The notes beneath the pieces are model-generated. The model ran no database searches and was not told where the DNA came from. It saw nothing but the letters and a program-made list of their open reading frames with translations. Positions 41,174 through 53,352 of a stretch of DNA of 64,000 nt are shown in pieces. Source of the DNA: Rhynchopus euleeides (lineage: Eukaryota; Euglenozoa; Diplonemea; Diplonemida; Diplonemidae); contig OY723273.1 in NCBI GenBank assembly GCA_963210315.1, positions 1,116,001 through 1,180,000 on the forward strand, written 5' to 3'. The position numbers and the translations under genes are program-made. Within the stretch, counting starts at the first letter, position 1; each line of letters opens with the position of its first letter.

Positions 41174-44100
41174 ATGGTGCACTCTGCGTTCCGCCTGCGG
41201 AAGGTAGAGAAGGTGAAGTCCATGACTGTCCTAGCTAATGTCGGGGCCCAATACGTTGTGGTTGGGATGCACGACGGGTGCGTCAGCATGTTCTCCATCG
41301 ACGCGGGGCAGGACAAGGTGCTGGTGCCGCGCTGCTTCTACAAACCCAAGACGGGGAAGAACCCTATCGCCCAGCTGATCCCCCTGCCGGAGCTCAACCT
41401 CCTCCTGGCGCTTGCGGAGGGGAGCGGGGTCCTGCAGTTCCGGCTCTTCGACGACAAGCAAGCCGAACGCCCCCCGGACATCACGCTGCTGAAGGAGGTC
41501 GCAAAGGTTTCCAACGTCACCTGCATGGCTGCAAAGAAGGAGAACGGAAAATATTCCGTCGTGGCGGGGAAGCGCCACAAGGTCTACCTGCTGGAGTACT
41601 GCAAGGAGGAGGAGGGGTTCGCCTTGAAGAAGGAGCTCATCCTGCCGGACATCCCGCGCAGCATTGCGTGGAACAGCTACGGCGTCTTCACAGGGTATAA
41701 GAAAGAATGCTCCTGGATGAGCGTGACAAGGCCAGACCTGAAGAAGCCTCTGCAGCAGCAGTTCTCCCCGTCCTGCATCGTGTCGATGCCTGTCACGGAT
41801 GAGGTGCTGCTGCTGCGGGACAACAAGGACGGTGTCGCGCTCAACACGGAGGCGGAGCCCTCGCGCTCCATCTCGCTGAGGTGGTCACACCAGCCGCATA
41901 CGATGGCCTACACATACCCCTTCGTGCTGGCGCTGTCGGATCGGGGTGTGGAGGTGCGTGCCTTCCCCCCGGATAGGCTGAGCCGCTCCAGCGACGTGGC
42001 GTGTCAGGAGATCCCGGTGGACATGCCGCGTCTCACATCTCTCCCCGCGTTCTCCGATTTGGATGCGGCGTCAAAGCTGCGGGCGTGCATCCGGAGATCC
42101 AACGACCCGGATCAGCACGGCAGCTCCAGCCCCAGTACAGCCACTGCGCGGATGATGGCGTCCACCGCGCCTGTCCTCCCGACCCGTGGTGGGTACGACG
42201 GGAGGGACGGTGCGTCCGACACGTCGAATCTCCCGGGTGCCAGCGTGCCGCAGCCCCCGATTTTTGTGACAACTGCGAGCAACAACGGGATGTACTTCCT
42301 GGAGCCCGTCCCCTTCAGCAGGCAGGTTGAGGAGCTGGTGCAGGCGAATGACTTCGACACGGCCCTCATCGTGGCATCCCTCCTCACCCCGGGCGATGTT
42401 AGCGACGCGCTTCTCCGCAAGGTGCTGGTGCAGCACGGGTTTCACCTCTTCACCTCGAAGAACTTCCCGAAGGCGATGCGGCAGTTCAAGCTGGCGAAGA
42501 TCGACCCGCGCCTGGTGATCAAGATGTTCTCGATGCTGCCTTCGTACGTCGCCTCCACCTGGCGCCCCACCGAGGAGGAAGACCGCAGCCTCCGTGAGGC
42601 GCGCAGCATCGCGCTGGCGGAGATGAACAGCAGGTTCTCCGCAGCAGAGCAGCTGAAAGTGCTGCTGCGCGACATCCGCAGCTCGTATGTGTTCAACCCG
42701 AAGGACGACCCTGTCAAGCCCGACACCTCGGAGCTGGGGATGAAGATGGCCTCCGTCGACACGGCGCTGCTGCACTGCCTCCTCCTGACTGCCGAGGATG
42801 ACGTCGCGCCCTTCCTCGAGAAGCCAAACAAGTGTGTGCTGGAGGACTGCGAGAAGATCCTCCGCCAGGAAAACCCCTGCAGATACAGCGACATCGTCGC
42901 ACTCTATAAATCGAAGGGGCTCGACAGGCGTGCCCTTGTCCTGCTCCGTGCCCTGGGCCTCACTGGGTCCTTCAACTTCAGCGACCAGCAGCACAGGGAG
43001 CCTGCGCCTGTGAGGGATAGCGACCTGAGCTCCGACGAGCTGCGCAGCAAACAGCTGGGGCTGAACGGGACAATCCAGTACCTCCGGAGCCTGAACGGGG
43101 CGGATGAGGTGCAGCGCGACCTCATCCTCGAGTTCTCCTCGTGGGTGCTGCAGAGCGGCGCACCCACCGACAAGAAGCTGTCGATGTTTTGGAACCACCC
43201 CAAGGACCCCGCAGCCGAGCAGCGCGGGGGACGCCACGGGCCTGTCAACCCGAAGCTCGTGCTGGATCACCTGAAGAAGACCCTCCCTGTGGAGGTCGAG
43301 ATCCACATGCAGTACCTCGAGACGATGCTTGAGGACCCGAAGCTCAGCAAGCTGCAGGAGTGCCGGCAGAACGCGGTGCATGAGGCGCTTATCAAAGCAT
43401 ACATCGAGAGAATACAGGCCCTCCATGCCGAGAGGGGCAACCTCGAAGGCAAGGCCTCCGTGCAGACGCAGAGCAAGGTGGGGAGGATTTCGGAGGAGGT
43501 GAAGGCGGTGGGGTCGCGCCTGCAGAGCTTCCTCCGCTCCAGCGATCTCTACAGCGTGGAGCTGATGAAGAGGACCTTCGCAGATGCTGCGAATGCATCG
43601 CTGTTCAACCGTGAGCTGGCGATCATCCACAGCAGGCTCGAGCAGCATGAGGAAGCGTTGTTCATCCTTGCGCATAAGTTGGATTCCTTCGAGGAGAGCC
43701 TGGCGTACTGCGACAAGGAGTCACGCCAGCGCCCGATGGACGGCAATGTCGAGACGGTGTTGGGGAAGAGCGCATCCAAAGGGCGGATGAAGCGGTTCGA
43801 CCTGCACTCCATTCTGTTCTCGCTGCTGCTCAACCCGCCGCGCGGGTCAGGTGCAGCCCCCAAGAGGGATTCGGCGCTGCAGCTGCTCACAATTCATGCG
43901 GATAAGATCAACTCTCTGCAGGCCCTGAAGGAGCTCCCGCCGGACACGCCAATCCAGGAGCTGTCGAAGTGGCTGACCCAGGTGATGAAGGACGTCTCCC
44001 TGAAGCAGCGCGAGACGCGTCTGTATATGAACCTCTCCAAGTCGGAACACCAGCAGGTTGCGGTGCAGCGGGCCACGAGCCGGAAGGAGCATTTCGAGAT

Positions 44101-44553
44101 CCGGCCGGAAACAAACTGCCCGGTGTGCCGCTCGAAGATCGGTGGGAACTCCTTTGTCGCATACTACCCGAATAAGGTATGGTCGAAGCGTTGCTGGGGT
44201 GGCGATGGACGGGGGTGGAGGGCAGCCCATGTGGCTTCGCCCCAGCATGGGTTTACCACTCGGTTTTGTTTTGTCAGGCCAGAAGAGGGGGGTGGTGGTG
44301 TGGTGTGTGGGTTGCGTTGCATTGGGTTGTAACAGAATCAAAGAGAGGGTGGCCTTCGGAGGGGGGGAGGGCAGCAGTATTTCTCGTTCTCTTTTTATGC
44401 TGGTGATATGTCCGACACCCACAACACACACCCACACAGGTGCTGGTTCACGAAATCTGTGCCACAAAGCAAGGCGGGTCAATGAGTGTTTGCCCTGTGA
44501 CCAAACGCACCTTCTCGGCGTTGGACGAATTAGAGCGAAATGACGACATGTGA
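41174..44553 (+). CDS. VPS39: Vps39/Vam6-like vesicle-tethering subunit (HOPS/CORVET type, two exons)
   Basis: Exon 1 is 41174-44176 and exon 2 is 44440-44553 (phase 0, GTATGG...CACACAG), giving 1038 residues. Vps39/Vam6 links Rab7 to the HOPS complex for late endosome and vacuole fusion; the CORVET paralogue is TRAP1/Vps3. The first 300 residues form a citron-homology beta-propeller (VVVGMHDGCVSMFSID, LLALAEGSGVLQFRLF, KRHKVYLLEY). From about 380 the protein is alpha-solenoid, with VEELVQANDFDTALIVASLL and HGFHLFTSKNFPKAMRQFKL typical of Vps39. The C-terminus is a zinc-binding motif: CPVCRSKIGGNSFVAYYPNK, and after splicing VLVHEICATKQ, so the intron splits the finger. It is about 150 residues longer than the human protein, mainly a Ser/Thr-rich insert at about 310-375. 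Assignment to Vps39 rather than TRAP1/Vps3 is the less certain part. Confidence 0.85.
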
Positions 44554-44799
44554 AGCGCCTTGCGCGCCCTGCGAGGAAGGAATGGCCCAATGTGCGTGGT
44601 GTCCCAGAAATAAACCACACGAAGAAAAGGGGTTGAGCAGGGCGGGGAGGGGAGGGGGGAGCTGTCGGCGGTGGGGGGGTGTGTGTCGGTGATATATAGC
44701 TTCGTTCTGAAGTGAGCAAACAACGCGATGTCTTGGCAACAATTCGAGTGGCGCCGCTTTGGCAGAGTTATTTTTAGGGGTGGGGGTGGGGGGGGGGGG

Positions 44800-45036
44800 T
44801 AGGGGGGTCATAAGCCCGTACAAAACCACATTTTTCAACATACCATCAGAACCGCCCTAATACCTGATCTGACCCGAAAATCCGACCCATACCCCCCCGG
44901 AAACCGTCTGGAGCCCACTTGTGACACCTGATGCGCACTTTTGTGATGATTTTTTGGGGTCCTAAAAAATGTACCTCAGTTTCGTACCTTGCCTTTGTAC
45001 CTGAACCACTCCCGACCGCAGTATTTCGTTCTTTGC
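44800..45036 (+). repeat. left long inverted repeat
   Basis: Pairs with 45887-46135. Landmarks are CATACCATCAGAACCGCC, GGAAACCGTCTGGAGCCCAC and ACCTCAGTTTCGTACC. Confidence 0.9.
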
Positions 45037-45370
45037 AAGGAAAGGGTATCACTACGCTCACCCAGCACGCCGAGCAACACATGCCGTGTGCCTAGGGCCT
45101 CGCAGAGGTGTCAGATGCTGCTGCAGAGGGGTACCTTGCTCGAAAGACGCTCGTCAAACGGGAGATGTGCGGGGTCCCGGCAGAGAGCGTTGTGGCAGAC
45201 CTGCGTCAGAAGAAAACGGCACACGACATCCGTGAGGCGACATTATTTCGGGCGCTCCGTCGGGCTGGGTACATAGGAGAGCGAGTGGGACGTGGTGACG
45301 ACAGATATATGCAGTGGTGCATCAACTGCACGCACGTGCGAAAATCGGCGTTCCTTGCTGGCCAAGAAAG

Positions 45371-45664
45371 ATGTCACCTGCACTCCTACTCCTCCCACTC
45401 GTCCTGCTCCTACCCCTACACCAACTGATGTGGGCAGTGAGTGATGGCAGCTCCAGAGCAGCAGATGATCTAGGAAGCGATGAGCGGGTCAGCCGGGCAG
45501 ACTACCCCAGTCCGTACCGGAAGTACGAAGCGTTGCGGGCCCGCCACCACCGCCTCCAGGAGAGGACCCGAGGATTAAGAGTAGGGTTGTACAACGCCAG
45601 GGGAGAGTATTCCCCTGGCGTTGAGACATCCCTGACGATCTTGCGGTCGCACTGTGGGGGTTGA
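45371..45664 (+). CDS. possible small secreted protein inside the inverted-repeat element
   Basis: ATG 45371 opens a 97-residue frame with a strong signal-peptide-like start (MSPALLLLPLVLLLPLHQLM), followed by a charged mature part (SRADYPSPYRKYEALRARHH, LQERTRGLRVGLYNARG). It overlaps, in another frame, a longer open frame (45108-45428, no ATG) that also looks protein-like. One of the two is fortuitous. No family is recognised. A 13-bp hairpin lies inside its 3' half, which argues against strong coding constraint. Confidence 0.3.
   Translation: MSPALLLLPLVLLLPLHQLMWAVSDGSSRAADDLGSDERVSRADYPSPYRKYEALRARHHRLQERTRGLRVGLYNARGEYSPGVETSLTILRSHCGG
45592..45623. other. perfect 13-bp stem, 6-base loop hairpin
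   Basis: CAACGCCAGGGGA pairs with TCCCCTGGCGTTG around the loop GAGTAT. It lies near the middle of the inverted-repeat element. Confidence 0.8.
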
Positions 45665-45886
45665 GTCGGCAGGCAGATGCCTATCCAATGACTTTGTTGA
45701 GTCCTCACATGGTACACTCTCATACGTGCTGTTGAGACTGCGTGGTGTACTACACCCAGAAGGTGGCTGAACTCATTCAGCTGGCGCAACAACACAACAT
45801 TCCCACCAATCAGGTACAAGAAAGACCTTGCCGAGGCACTGGGGAGGCAACATCGTGCCACCTGAGCCGGAACCACCGCAGAAAAG

Positions 45887-46135
45887 GCAAAGAACGAAAT
45901 ATTGCGGTCGGGAGTGGTTCAGGTACAAAGGCAAGGTACGAAACTGAGGTACATTTTTTAGGACCCCAAAAAATCATCACAAAAGTGCGCATCAGGTGTC
46001 ACAAGTGGGCTCCAGACGGTTTCCGGGGGGGTATGGGTCGGATTTTCGGGTCAGATCAGGTATTAGGGCGGTTCTGATGGTATGTTGAAATTTTTGGTAT
46101 TTGTACGTTTTTAGGGGGGCTTATGACCCCCCCTA
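45887..46135 (-). repeat. right long inverted repeat
   Basis: Reverse complement of 44800-45036 with few substitutions (for example CAATATTTCG against CAGTATTTCG) and about 12 extra bases near the outer end. Confidence 0.9.
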
Positions 46136-47164
46136 GGGGGGGGGGTGTTCCGGCGTTCGAAGAACACCAACTGGCGTTGCTTCCCCATCCTCTCTTGTGT
46201 GATTCACCCGGGTTTTTTGCAGTAGTTTTGACGTGGAGCGAAGAACCCAACCCATCTCCTCCCAAACGAGACACAGAACAACTCAACAGCGGCAAGAAAA
46301 TGGCAGGCTGCTCCTGCAGGGAGAGTGGCCTTCTTTTTTGGACGCCTGATTCGGACAGCCGACACGTGTTGCCTCTGATTTTATAAAACAAAAGGGTCAA
46401 CGGAGGCAGAGGGGGCCTCGCTACCAGTCACAGCCAAGTCACGGCTCGTCAGTCAGTGAGGGGAAGTCGGCTGCCCCTCGCTTCTTCTCACTCAGTCACA
46501 CCTGGGAGCGAAGGCCCCCAAGTAGCAACGCCAAACCAACGCCAAGCAGATCCGCTGCGACAACTTGTATTATTTACGTGCTCAAGGGTGGGTTCTGCTT
46601 CCAGCTTGGGTTTTGACTGGTCCAGGTTTGGCCCTGACCCCGGGTCAGGTGACCCATTGACCCAGGCAAGTCGTTATCCTGTCCTTTGCTCGGGTGTCTG
46701 AAGTGCAGATCACTCCAGACGCCAGAGCGATCGTTCGTTGGTCTGTCTCGCCCCCCCCTCTGTCCAGCTGTCCGTGTGATGTCGTGCTTTGCGATGTGCC
46801 CTATTTTCTCGTGTGGTTGATCTAACCCCCACCCCTCCCGCCAAAGGGCGGCCTTCTCTGTTTGACCCCCCACACCCCCCCACCACCACCAGCCCCTATC
46901 CACGGGAAACGGAAACCTTTCAAGACGAGCCGAACGTTCTCCCCGTCCCCCCTCCCCATACCCACCCTGGCTGTTGTCGCATCCTCCTCAAAGCCCATGA
47001 TTTAATGCAAGGGTTTTGCACTGCCGTGCGTGCCTCCCCCCACCCCCCAAGCACATCACTGCCACAACTCACCCCCCTGTCAGGCGTATCGGAAGCAGCA
47101 GTCAGTCGGGCGCTTCGCTCGGGTGCGAGAGGGGCGTGGGTGGTGGTGATCGTGGTGGTGCACG
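46136..47164. other. intergenic region upstream of the ABCF gene
   Basis: No supported gene. Pyrimidine-rich DNA with a short poly-G stretch at its left edge; the last 250 bases are C-rich leader-like sequence. Confidence 0.5.
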
Positions 47165-50100
47165 ATGCCTGGCAGGAGGGGGAAGAAGTCCCTCGCGGAC
47201 GAGCTTGAGGACCCGGAGGTGCAGGCGAAGCAGCGCGAGAACACGCTTGCGGCCCTTCTGGAGGAGGAGGAGGAGCAGAAGAAGAAGCCCAAGCCGCAGG
47301 CTAAGAAGGGCAAGAAGAAGCAGCAGCACGTCGAGGTCTCGAAGCGTGACGAATCCGATGACGACTCCGCGTCTGACGACGACTCTGAGGACGAGAAGCC
47401 CCAGAAGGCGGCGCAGATGAAGGGGAAGAACGCGAAGGGCCGTGGCAAGCAGAAGGGCCGTGTGGTGGAGTCGTCGGATGACGAGGATGAGGAGGAGGAC
47501 GAGCCTGCACCCATGAAGAAGGGCGGGGCGAAGAAGGGGCGCGGCAAGAACCAGGATGACGATGATGAGGACGACCAGCCCAAGGGGAGGCAGGCGCAGA
47601 AGGGGCGCAAGCAGCAGAAGGGCAAGAGGCGTGGCAAGCAGGATGACGATGACGACGACGATGAGGATGACATGCCTCAGATGGTGAAGGGTGGGAAGGC
47701 CAAGCGGGGCGGGAAGCAGGCGGATGACTCCGACGATGATGACGATGTTCCTCTCAAGAAGGGTGGGCGTCAGGCGCAGAAGGGGCGCAACCAGAAGGGC
47801 AAGGGGCGCGGGAAGCAGGATGACTCCGACGATGATGAGGACGACGTCCCGGCAAAGAAGGGCAAGCAGCAGAAGGGGCGTGGCAAGCCTGTGCGTGAGG
47901 AGGAGGAGGACGACGAGGAGGAGGATGAGGAGGACGAGGAGTCTGAGGAGGAGGAGCCCGCCCCGCCGCAGAAGGGCAAGCAGCAGGCGAAGGGCAAGGG
48001 CAAGGGCAGGAAGCAGGACGACGACGACGACGATGAGGATGACGAGCCGCAGCTCAAGAAGGGGGGTAGGCAGGCCAAGAAGGGCAAGGGCCGCCAGCAG
48101 GATGACTCAGACGATGACGAGGGTCCGCGCCCGACGAAGAAGGGTGGCCGTCAGCAGGGCAAGAAGAAGGGGCGCCAGCAGGATGACTTCGACGATGAGG
48201 ACGACGAGCCGCAGCTTCAGAGGGGCAAGCAGAAGGGGAAGCAGAAGGGCAAGGGTCGCCAGCAGGATGACTCCGACGACGAGCCCCAGCAGGGCCGCGG
48301 CAAGCAGAAGGGCAAGGGGCGCCAGCAGGATGACTCCGACGATGAGGACGACGAGCCCCAGCAGGGCCGTGGCAAGCAGAAGGGTAAGCAGAAGGGCAAG
48401 GGGCGCCAGCAGGACGACGATGATGAGGACGAGCCGCAGCCTCAGAAGGGCAAGCAGAAGGGGAAGCAGAAGGGCAAGGGTCGCCAGCAGGACGACTCCG
48501 ATGAAGACGACGAGCCTCAGCAGCCCCAGAAGGGTAAGCAGAAGGGGAAGCAGAAGGGCAAGGGTCGCCAGCAGGATGACTCCGACGACGAGGATGACGA
48601 ACCCCAGCAGCCGCAGAAGGGTAAGCAGAAGGGGAAGCAGAAGGGCCGTGGTCGCCAGCAGGACGACGATGACGACGACGACGAGCCTCAGCCATCCAAG
48701 GGCCGTCAGCAGGGCAAGCAGAAGGGTCGCCAGCAGCAGGACGATGACGACGACGAGGAGGACTCCAAGAAGCCGCAGAAGGGCGGCAAGAAGAAGGGCA
48801 AGGTGAGCGCCAACGACTACCTGCTGTCGATGCTGGGCGACGAGGAGGAGGACCCTGAGGAGGAGGAGCGCAAGCGCAAGGAGGAGGAGGAGAAGAAGCG
48901 CCAGGAGGAGGAGGAGGAGCGCAAGCGCAAGGAAGCGGAGGCTGCTGAGAAGAAGCGCAAGGAGGAGGAGGAGGAGGAGAAGAAGCGCAAGGCGGAGGAG
49001 GAGCGCAAGCGCAAGGAGGAGGAGGAGCGCCTGAGGAAGGAGGAGGAGGAGCGCAAGCGCCAGGAGGAGGAGGCTGAGCAGAAGCGGAAGGAGGAGGAGG
49101 AGGAGAAGAAGCGCAAGGAGGAGGAGGAGCGCAAGGCCAAGGAGGCGGAGGAGGAGGCAGCGCGCAAGGCGTCCAAGAAGGAGAAGAAGGAAAAGAAAGA
49201 CAAGAAGGACAAGAAGCGCAAGAAGAAGGACGAGAGCAGCGACGAGGAGGGCCCGATGGGTGAGACGCACGAGGAGGGGCAGGGGCTGACCCGCAAGGAG
49301 CGCAAGGAGATGGAGAAGCGGAAGGCGTACGAGGCAAGCCTGCGCGAGGTAGCGAAGGAGGGCGGCAAGGCCTCGGCTCTCGCAGACTCGCCGTACAGCA
49401 TCCGCATGTCGGACGACGTGTGGAACGTCGAGGAGAACGCGCGCGACATCCGTGTGGACGGGATCTGCATCTCTGTGCCTGGGAAGGAGCTGTTCGTCAA
49501 CACGTCGGTGAAGGTGATTGCAGGCCACCGTTACGGTCTGATCGGGCCGAACGGGCGCGGGAAGAGTAGTGTGCTGCGTCTGATTGCGGACGGGTCGCTG
49601 CCGGTGCCTGCAAAGCTGGACGTGCTGCTTGTGGAGCAGGAGCAGGAGGTCGACGAGAACTTCTTGGAGGAGAAGGTGGTTGACGTCGTCATCAAGTCGC
49701 ACAAGAGGCGTATCGCGATGCTTGAGGAGGCAGACAGGCTGCGCGAGAGCGGCGAGGACCTGGAGCGCCTGCAGGAGATCGAAGATGACCTGAATGCGAT
49801 GGGTGCCTTCCAGGCAGAGGCGAAGGCGCGCAAGATTCTTGGCGGTCTGGGGTTCCCTGCGGAATGGCAGGACCGTATCGTGTCGTCCTTCTCTGGTGGG
49901 TGGCGGAAGCGTGTGGCGCTTGCGTGTGCCGTCTTCATGGAGCCTGATGTGCTGCTGCTGGACGAGCCGACCAACCACTTGGACCTGAACGCTGTGATCT
50001 GGCTGGAGACCTACCTGCCGTCGGTGTACAACGACAAGAAGAAGAAGCCGAAGTCGCTTGTTGTTGTGTCGCACGACGTCTCCTTCCTCGAGGAGGTGTG

Positions 50101-52074
50101 CACAGACACCGTCCACATTGAGGAGAAGAAGCTGAACTACTACAGGTATGTGTCTGTGTCTGCCTGTGTCCACACAGCGCAGGGAATCAACAGACTTCGC
50201 TTAGTGTGGCCTACACTGCACAAAATGCACACGTCCAGCAAAGTTTGGTGGATGACAAGTTCGGTGGGGAGAAAAGTTGGTGGTACAGTAAGCTGGATTT
50301 GGGGGTCCCAGAAGAAATTGGTGGGTTTTCACCCCAGCTGTTTCAAGCGTCTGTGCCTGTCCGCACCAGCCTCACGAGCAATATTATGTGACATTTAGGT
50401 CCTACCACCACTTCCAACCACAGGGGCAACTACCAGCAGTTCCTTGTGCAGCTGCAGCAGCACCACCAGACCCGTGACAAGGATGCGTCACTGCGTGCAC
50501 AGTTCGAGCGTGAGCTCAAGGCGAAGGGCATGACGAAGAAGGAGATTGCCGAGAAGGTGACGGAGCGCTTCAAGCGTAAGGTATGCTGCATGTGCTGTCT
50601 GGGTGTGAAGGGCAACGCCACTCGAAGCAAGGGGTCAGCCTGCATCAAATGCCGCTTATCGACGAAATCATTCGGTGCATTCTCTCTGTGCCACTCTGTC
50701 AAACTGTGTCACTTTGCAGCTGGTTTTGCAGCCCTTCTCATGAGTATTCTGCATTTCTGAGTGGAGGCCCCGTTGTCTACTTTCAACAATGCCATCACCA
50801 CAACAGGGTTACGACGACGTCAGCGAGGTGACCAAGGTGAAGGAGTACCGGGTGAGCTTCCCTTGGGAGCAGCCGCCGGAGCTGCGTGAGGCGTACATTG
50901 TGAAGTCTGAGGGCCTGCAGTTCAGGTATGATTCTGATGTTCTGTGCACTGTTGTGGCACACACAGACTGGGATACACACCGCACATGTCTTGACCTTCT
51001 GCTGTCCGCCGATGCCGCACGTTTCCCCGTGTTGTGACCTTGTGAGATTGCCCTTCGTTGCCTATGCACAGCATCACACCACTGTCCCATGTCAAACGGC
51101 ACCGCACCACACGCAACAGGTACCGCGACGACCTTCCGTGGATCTTCGGTGGTCCCAGCAACACGGACGGTGTGGACTTCTCTGTGTGGACTGACAGCCG
51201 TATCGCGCTTGTCGGGCCCAACGGGTGCGGGAAGACGACCCTGATCCAGATCCTTGCCGGTGTGCTGGATGCAACTGAGGGTTTCGTCGAGATCTGCCGC
51301 AGTGTACGTGTGGGGCGGTACTCGCAGCACTTCGTCGACCAGCTGCCGCTGAAGGAGAATGCTGTCGACTACCTCTGCATGATGGGGATGCAGTCGGAGT
51401 TCAAGGCACGTGCGAAGCTGGGCGCCTTCGGGCTGGAGGGCAAGGCACATCTCCAGAAGATCTCGACGCTGAGCGGTGGGCAGAAGGTGCGTGTTGCGTT
51501 TGCGGGTATCTCTGCGGCAATGCCGCACGTGCTGCTGCTCGACGAGCCCACGAACCACTTGGACATGGAGTCGATCCAGGCCCTGGCAGACTCGCTCAAC
51601 GAGTTCGGGGGCGGTGTCCTCGTCATCACTCACGACGCCCGTCTGATTGAGACCCTGAGCGCCGACCTGTGGGTGGTGGAGGGCAACAACGTCGTGAAGT
51701 TCAACGGTGACCTGCAGGACTACAGGGAGCACCTGGTCAAGCTGCTCGACCTGGAGGAGGAGAAGCGTGAGATCGAGGCCGACCGCAAGCGTGCCTACAA
51801 GGCTGCTGAGAAGGAGTCCAACGTCACAGAAGAGGACCGTGCCCGCCGCCAGGCAAAGAAGTCGAAGAAGCAGGTTGAGGCAGAGCGCGTGGAGAACGAG
51901 CGCAAGCAGAAGGAGAAGGAGCAGTCGGAGGCCAACCTGATGGACTTCCTCGACAAGGGCAAGAAGGATAAGAAGGACAAGAAGGAGAAGAAAGAGAAGA
52001 AGGAGAAGGGCGACGATGACAAGAAGGAGAAGAAGGAGAAAAAGGACAAGAAGGACAAGAAGGAGAAGAACTAG
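47165..52074 (+). CDS. ABCF1: ABCF-family ATPase with long charged N-terminal extension (four exons)
   Basis: Exons 47165-50145, 50424-50580, 50807-50925 and 51120-52074 give 1403 residues. ABCF proteins lack membrane domains and act on ribosomes; ABCF1/ABC50, with a charged N-terminus, works in translation initiation with eIF2. Residues 1-540 are low complexity: repeats of KGKQKGKGRQQDDSDDEDDE type. Residues 560-700 are a Glu/Lys/Arg single-helix region. Cassette 1 has Walker A GPNGRGKSS (about 794), signature FSGGWRKR (about 908) and Walker B LLLDEPTNHLD (about 928). Cassette 2 has GPNGCGKTT (about 1118), LSGGQKVR (about 1202) and LLLDEPTNHLD (about 1223). The linker with PWEQPPELREAY lies in exon 3. 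The tail is a KKDKKEKKEK run. The repeats make it much longer than animal ABCF1 (about 845). A shorter tandem copy follows. Confidence 0.9.
47900..48780 (+). repeat. in-frame GRQQDD(S)DDE-KQKGKQKGKG repeats in the ABCF N-terminus
   Basis: At least ten imperfect copies of a module of 20-30 codons alternating acidic (QQDDSDDEDDEPQ) and basic (KGKQKGKQKGKGR) runs. Length varies between copies by whole codons. The opposite-strand frames through this part are long but are shadows of the repeat. Confidence 0.85.
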
Positions 52075-53352
52075 GCCATTTTTGTTCAGGGGAGTTGGGG
52101 GCTTGACGCCCCCACCCCCTTTTCTTTTTACCTTGCTTTTTTTCCGACAGGCTTGCCCCCCTCCCCTCTCTCCCACCCGCGCCGCGCTAGACACTAGCCC
52201 TTCTAGCAACGGCTGGGGGACGAAGTTAGCTGCGCCTGCGGCTGACAACTCACACACCCCGAAACGAATCTTGTTTGTTTGGGCCCACACACGCCCACAG
52301 GCCGTGCCACCAAAACCCATGTTGCGGGTGGGCTCCCCTCCACCGCAGCGTGATACCGCAACAACACAATCAAGCAAAACAACGAGCATGGCCCGAATGC
52401 CCATGGGTACCGCTCTCCCCTGGGGGTCGGGCACCCTGACCCCCCCCCCCTCCCCCCAGCCCTCACGAGTGAAGGGAGATCATCCTTGTGCTTCCTTCCA
52501 CTTTTATTTCACTACCCCCCCCCCCCTCCCCAAACCCCAAACCAATCAGCAACGGCGATCTGTGTGTGGCGCCGTTGCCCATCTCATGACAGAGCTCAGG
52601 AAAATGCAATGCGTGTGGCAGAACATGTCAACGGAGGGTGTCGCCTCGGATGCAAGGGACGGGTGGCGTGGAGGGGGGGCGGCGTGAAAGCGGGGAGGGG
52701 GGGGGAAGGAGGTGAGTGGGGGGGGTGAGATGGGGTTCAGAGAGGTGTGGCTAGCAATCCAGGCTGTCTCGATCAAGGTGGTAGGCCCCCTGTCCCCCGT
52801 CCGTTCCCGTCCCCAACCCAGTGCCACTCACTCCCATGGCATGCAGTTCTGGCTGTGGGTAGCAGTATGAGTGGTGTGGTGATGGCAAAACATAAAGGGC
52901 ACACAGTGTCGAGAGGGTGTGAGTTGAGAGTTGGTTTGCCTTCGCTCTTGATAACCGTTTCTCTGCAGCTCTCTCGAAAGATGTCTCTCTGGAAGCAGCT
53001 GGACCCATCGCAGAGGTGGCCAGTGGTCAACTGCCCTTTTACGCCCGGTTGTCTTGTCTGTGGCGCTGGGTGGTCCCGTGGGTTGGTGGCTGTGTCCCAC
53101 AATCACCGACATTTGTTTCCGAGGTTTGAGTTGGTGGCTTTTGTTATCCAGTTCTCGCTTCCGCAATGGTTGTTTTTTTTTGTAAGAACGGCTAGCTTTT
53201 CGCACAAAAAAGACTCGTGGCAGCGTTCGGTATCCTGCACACATGCACTAGCAGGCACCGTTCGTACAAACATAGAACGCAACTCCAAGTCTTTTTTTTG
53301 GAAATGAGGCAAACCGGAGTGGGACTCATGTTCGGGATTTTTCCCTTTTGTC
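52075..53352. other. region between the two ABCF copies
   Basis: Holds the 3' flank of copy 1. Its segment 52142-52330 recurs downstream of copy 2 at 56657-56882. Beyond that are poly-C and G-rich tracts and no supported gene. A short frame at 52981 (MSLWKQLDPSQRW) could be an upstream exon of copy 2, but no donor was identified. Confidence 0.5.
52142..52330 (+). repeat. 3' flank of ABCF copy 1, duplicated at 56657-56882
   Basis: Both contain GACACTAGCCCTT, AGCTGCGCCTGCGGCTGACA and TTTGGGCCCACACACGCCCA with few differences. This shows the tandem duplication extends past the coding region. Confidence 0.85.

Larger units (their letters stand above)
44800..46135. mobile_element. 1.3-kb element with long terminal inverted repeats
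   Basis: 44800-45036 and 45887-46135 are inverted copies of about 240 bases with few differences, apart from an indel near the outer ends. Both outer ends read TAGGGGGG(GG)TCATAAGCC, and both are flanked outside by G tracts. Long inverted repeats around a short unrelated core are typical of foldback or Mutator-like non-autonomous elements. The core (45037-45886) has no transposase. Confidence 0.75.

Noticed and set aside
48107..50173. Long minus-strand frames (Leu-rich 688 codons, Pro/Ser-rich 427 codons) opposite the ABCF gene
   Set aside because: They are antisense shadows of GAG/AAG/CAG-rich repeat codons; the plus strand has clear ABC motifs and splice sites.
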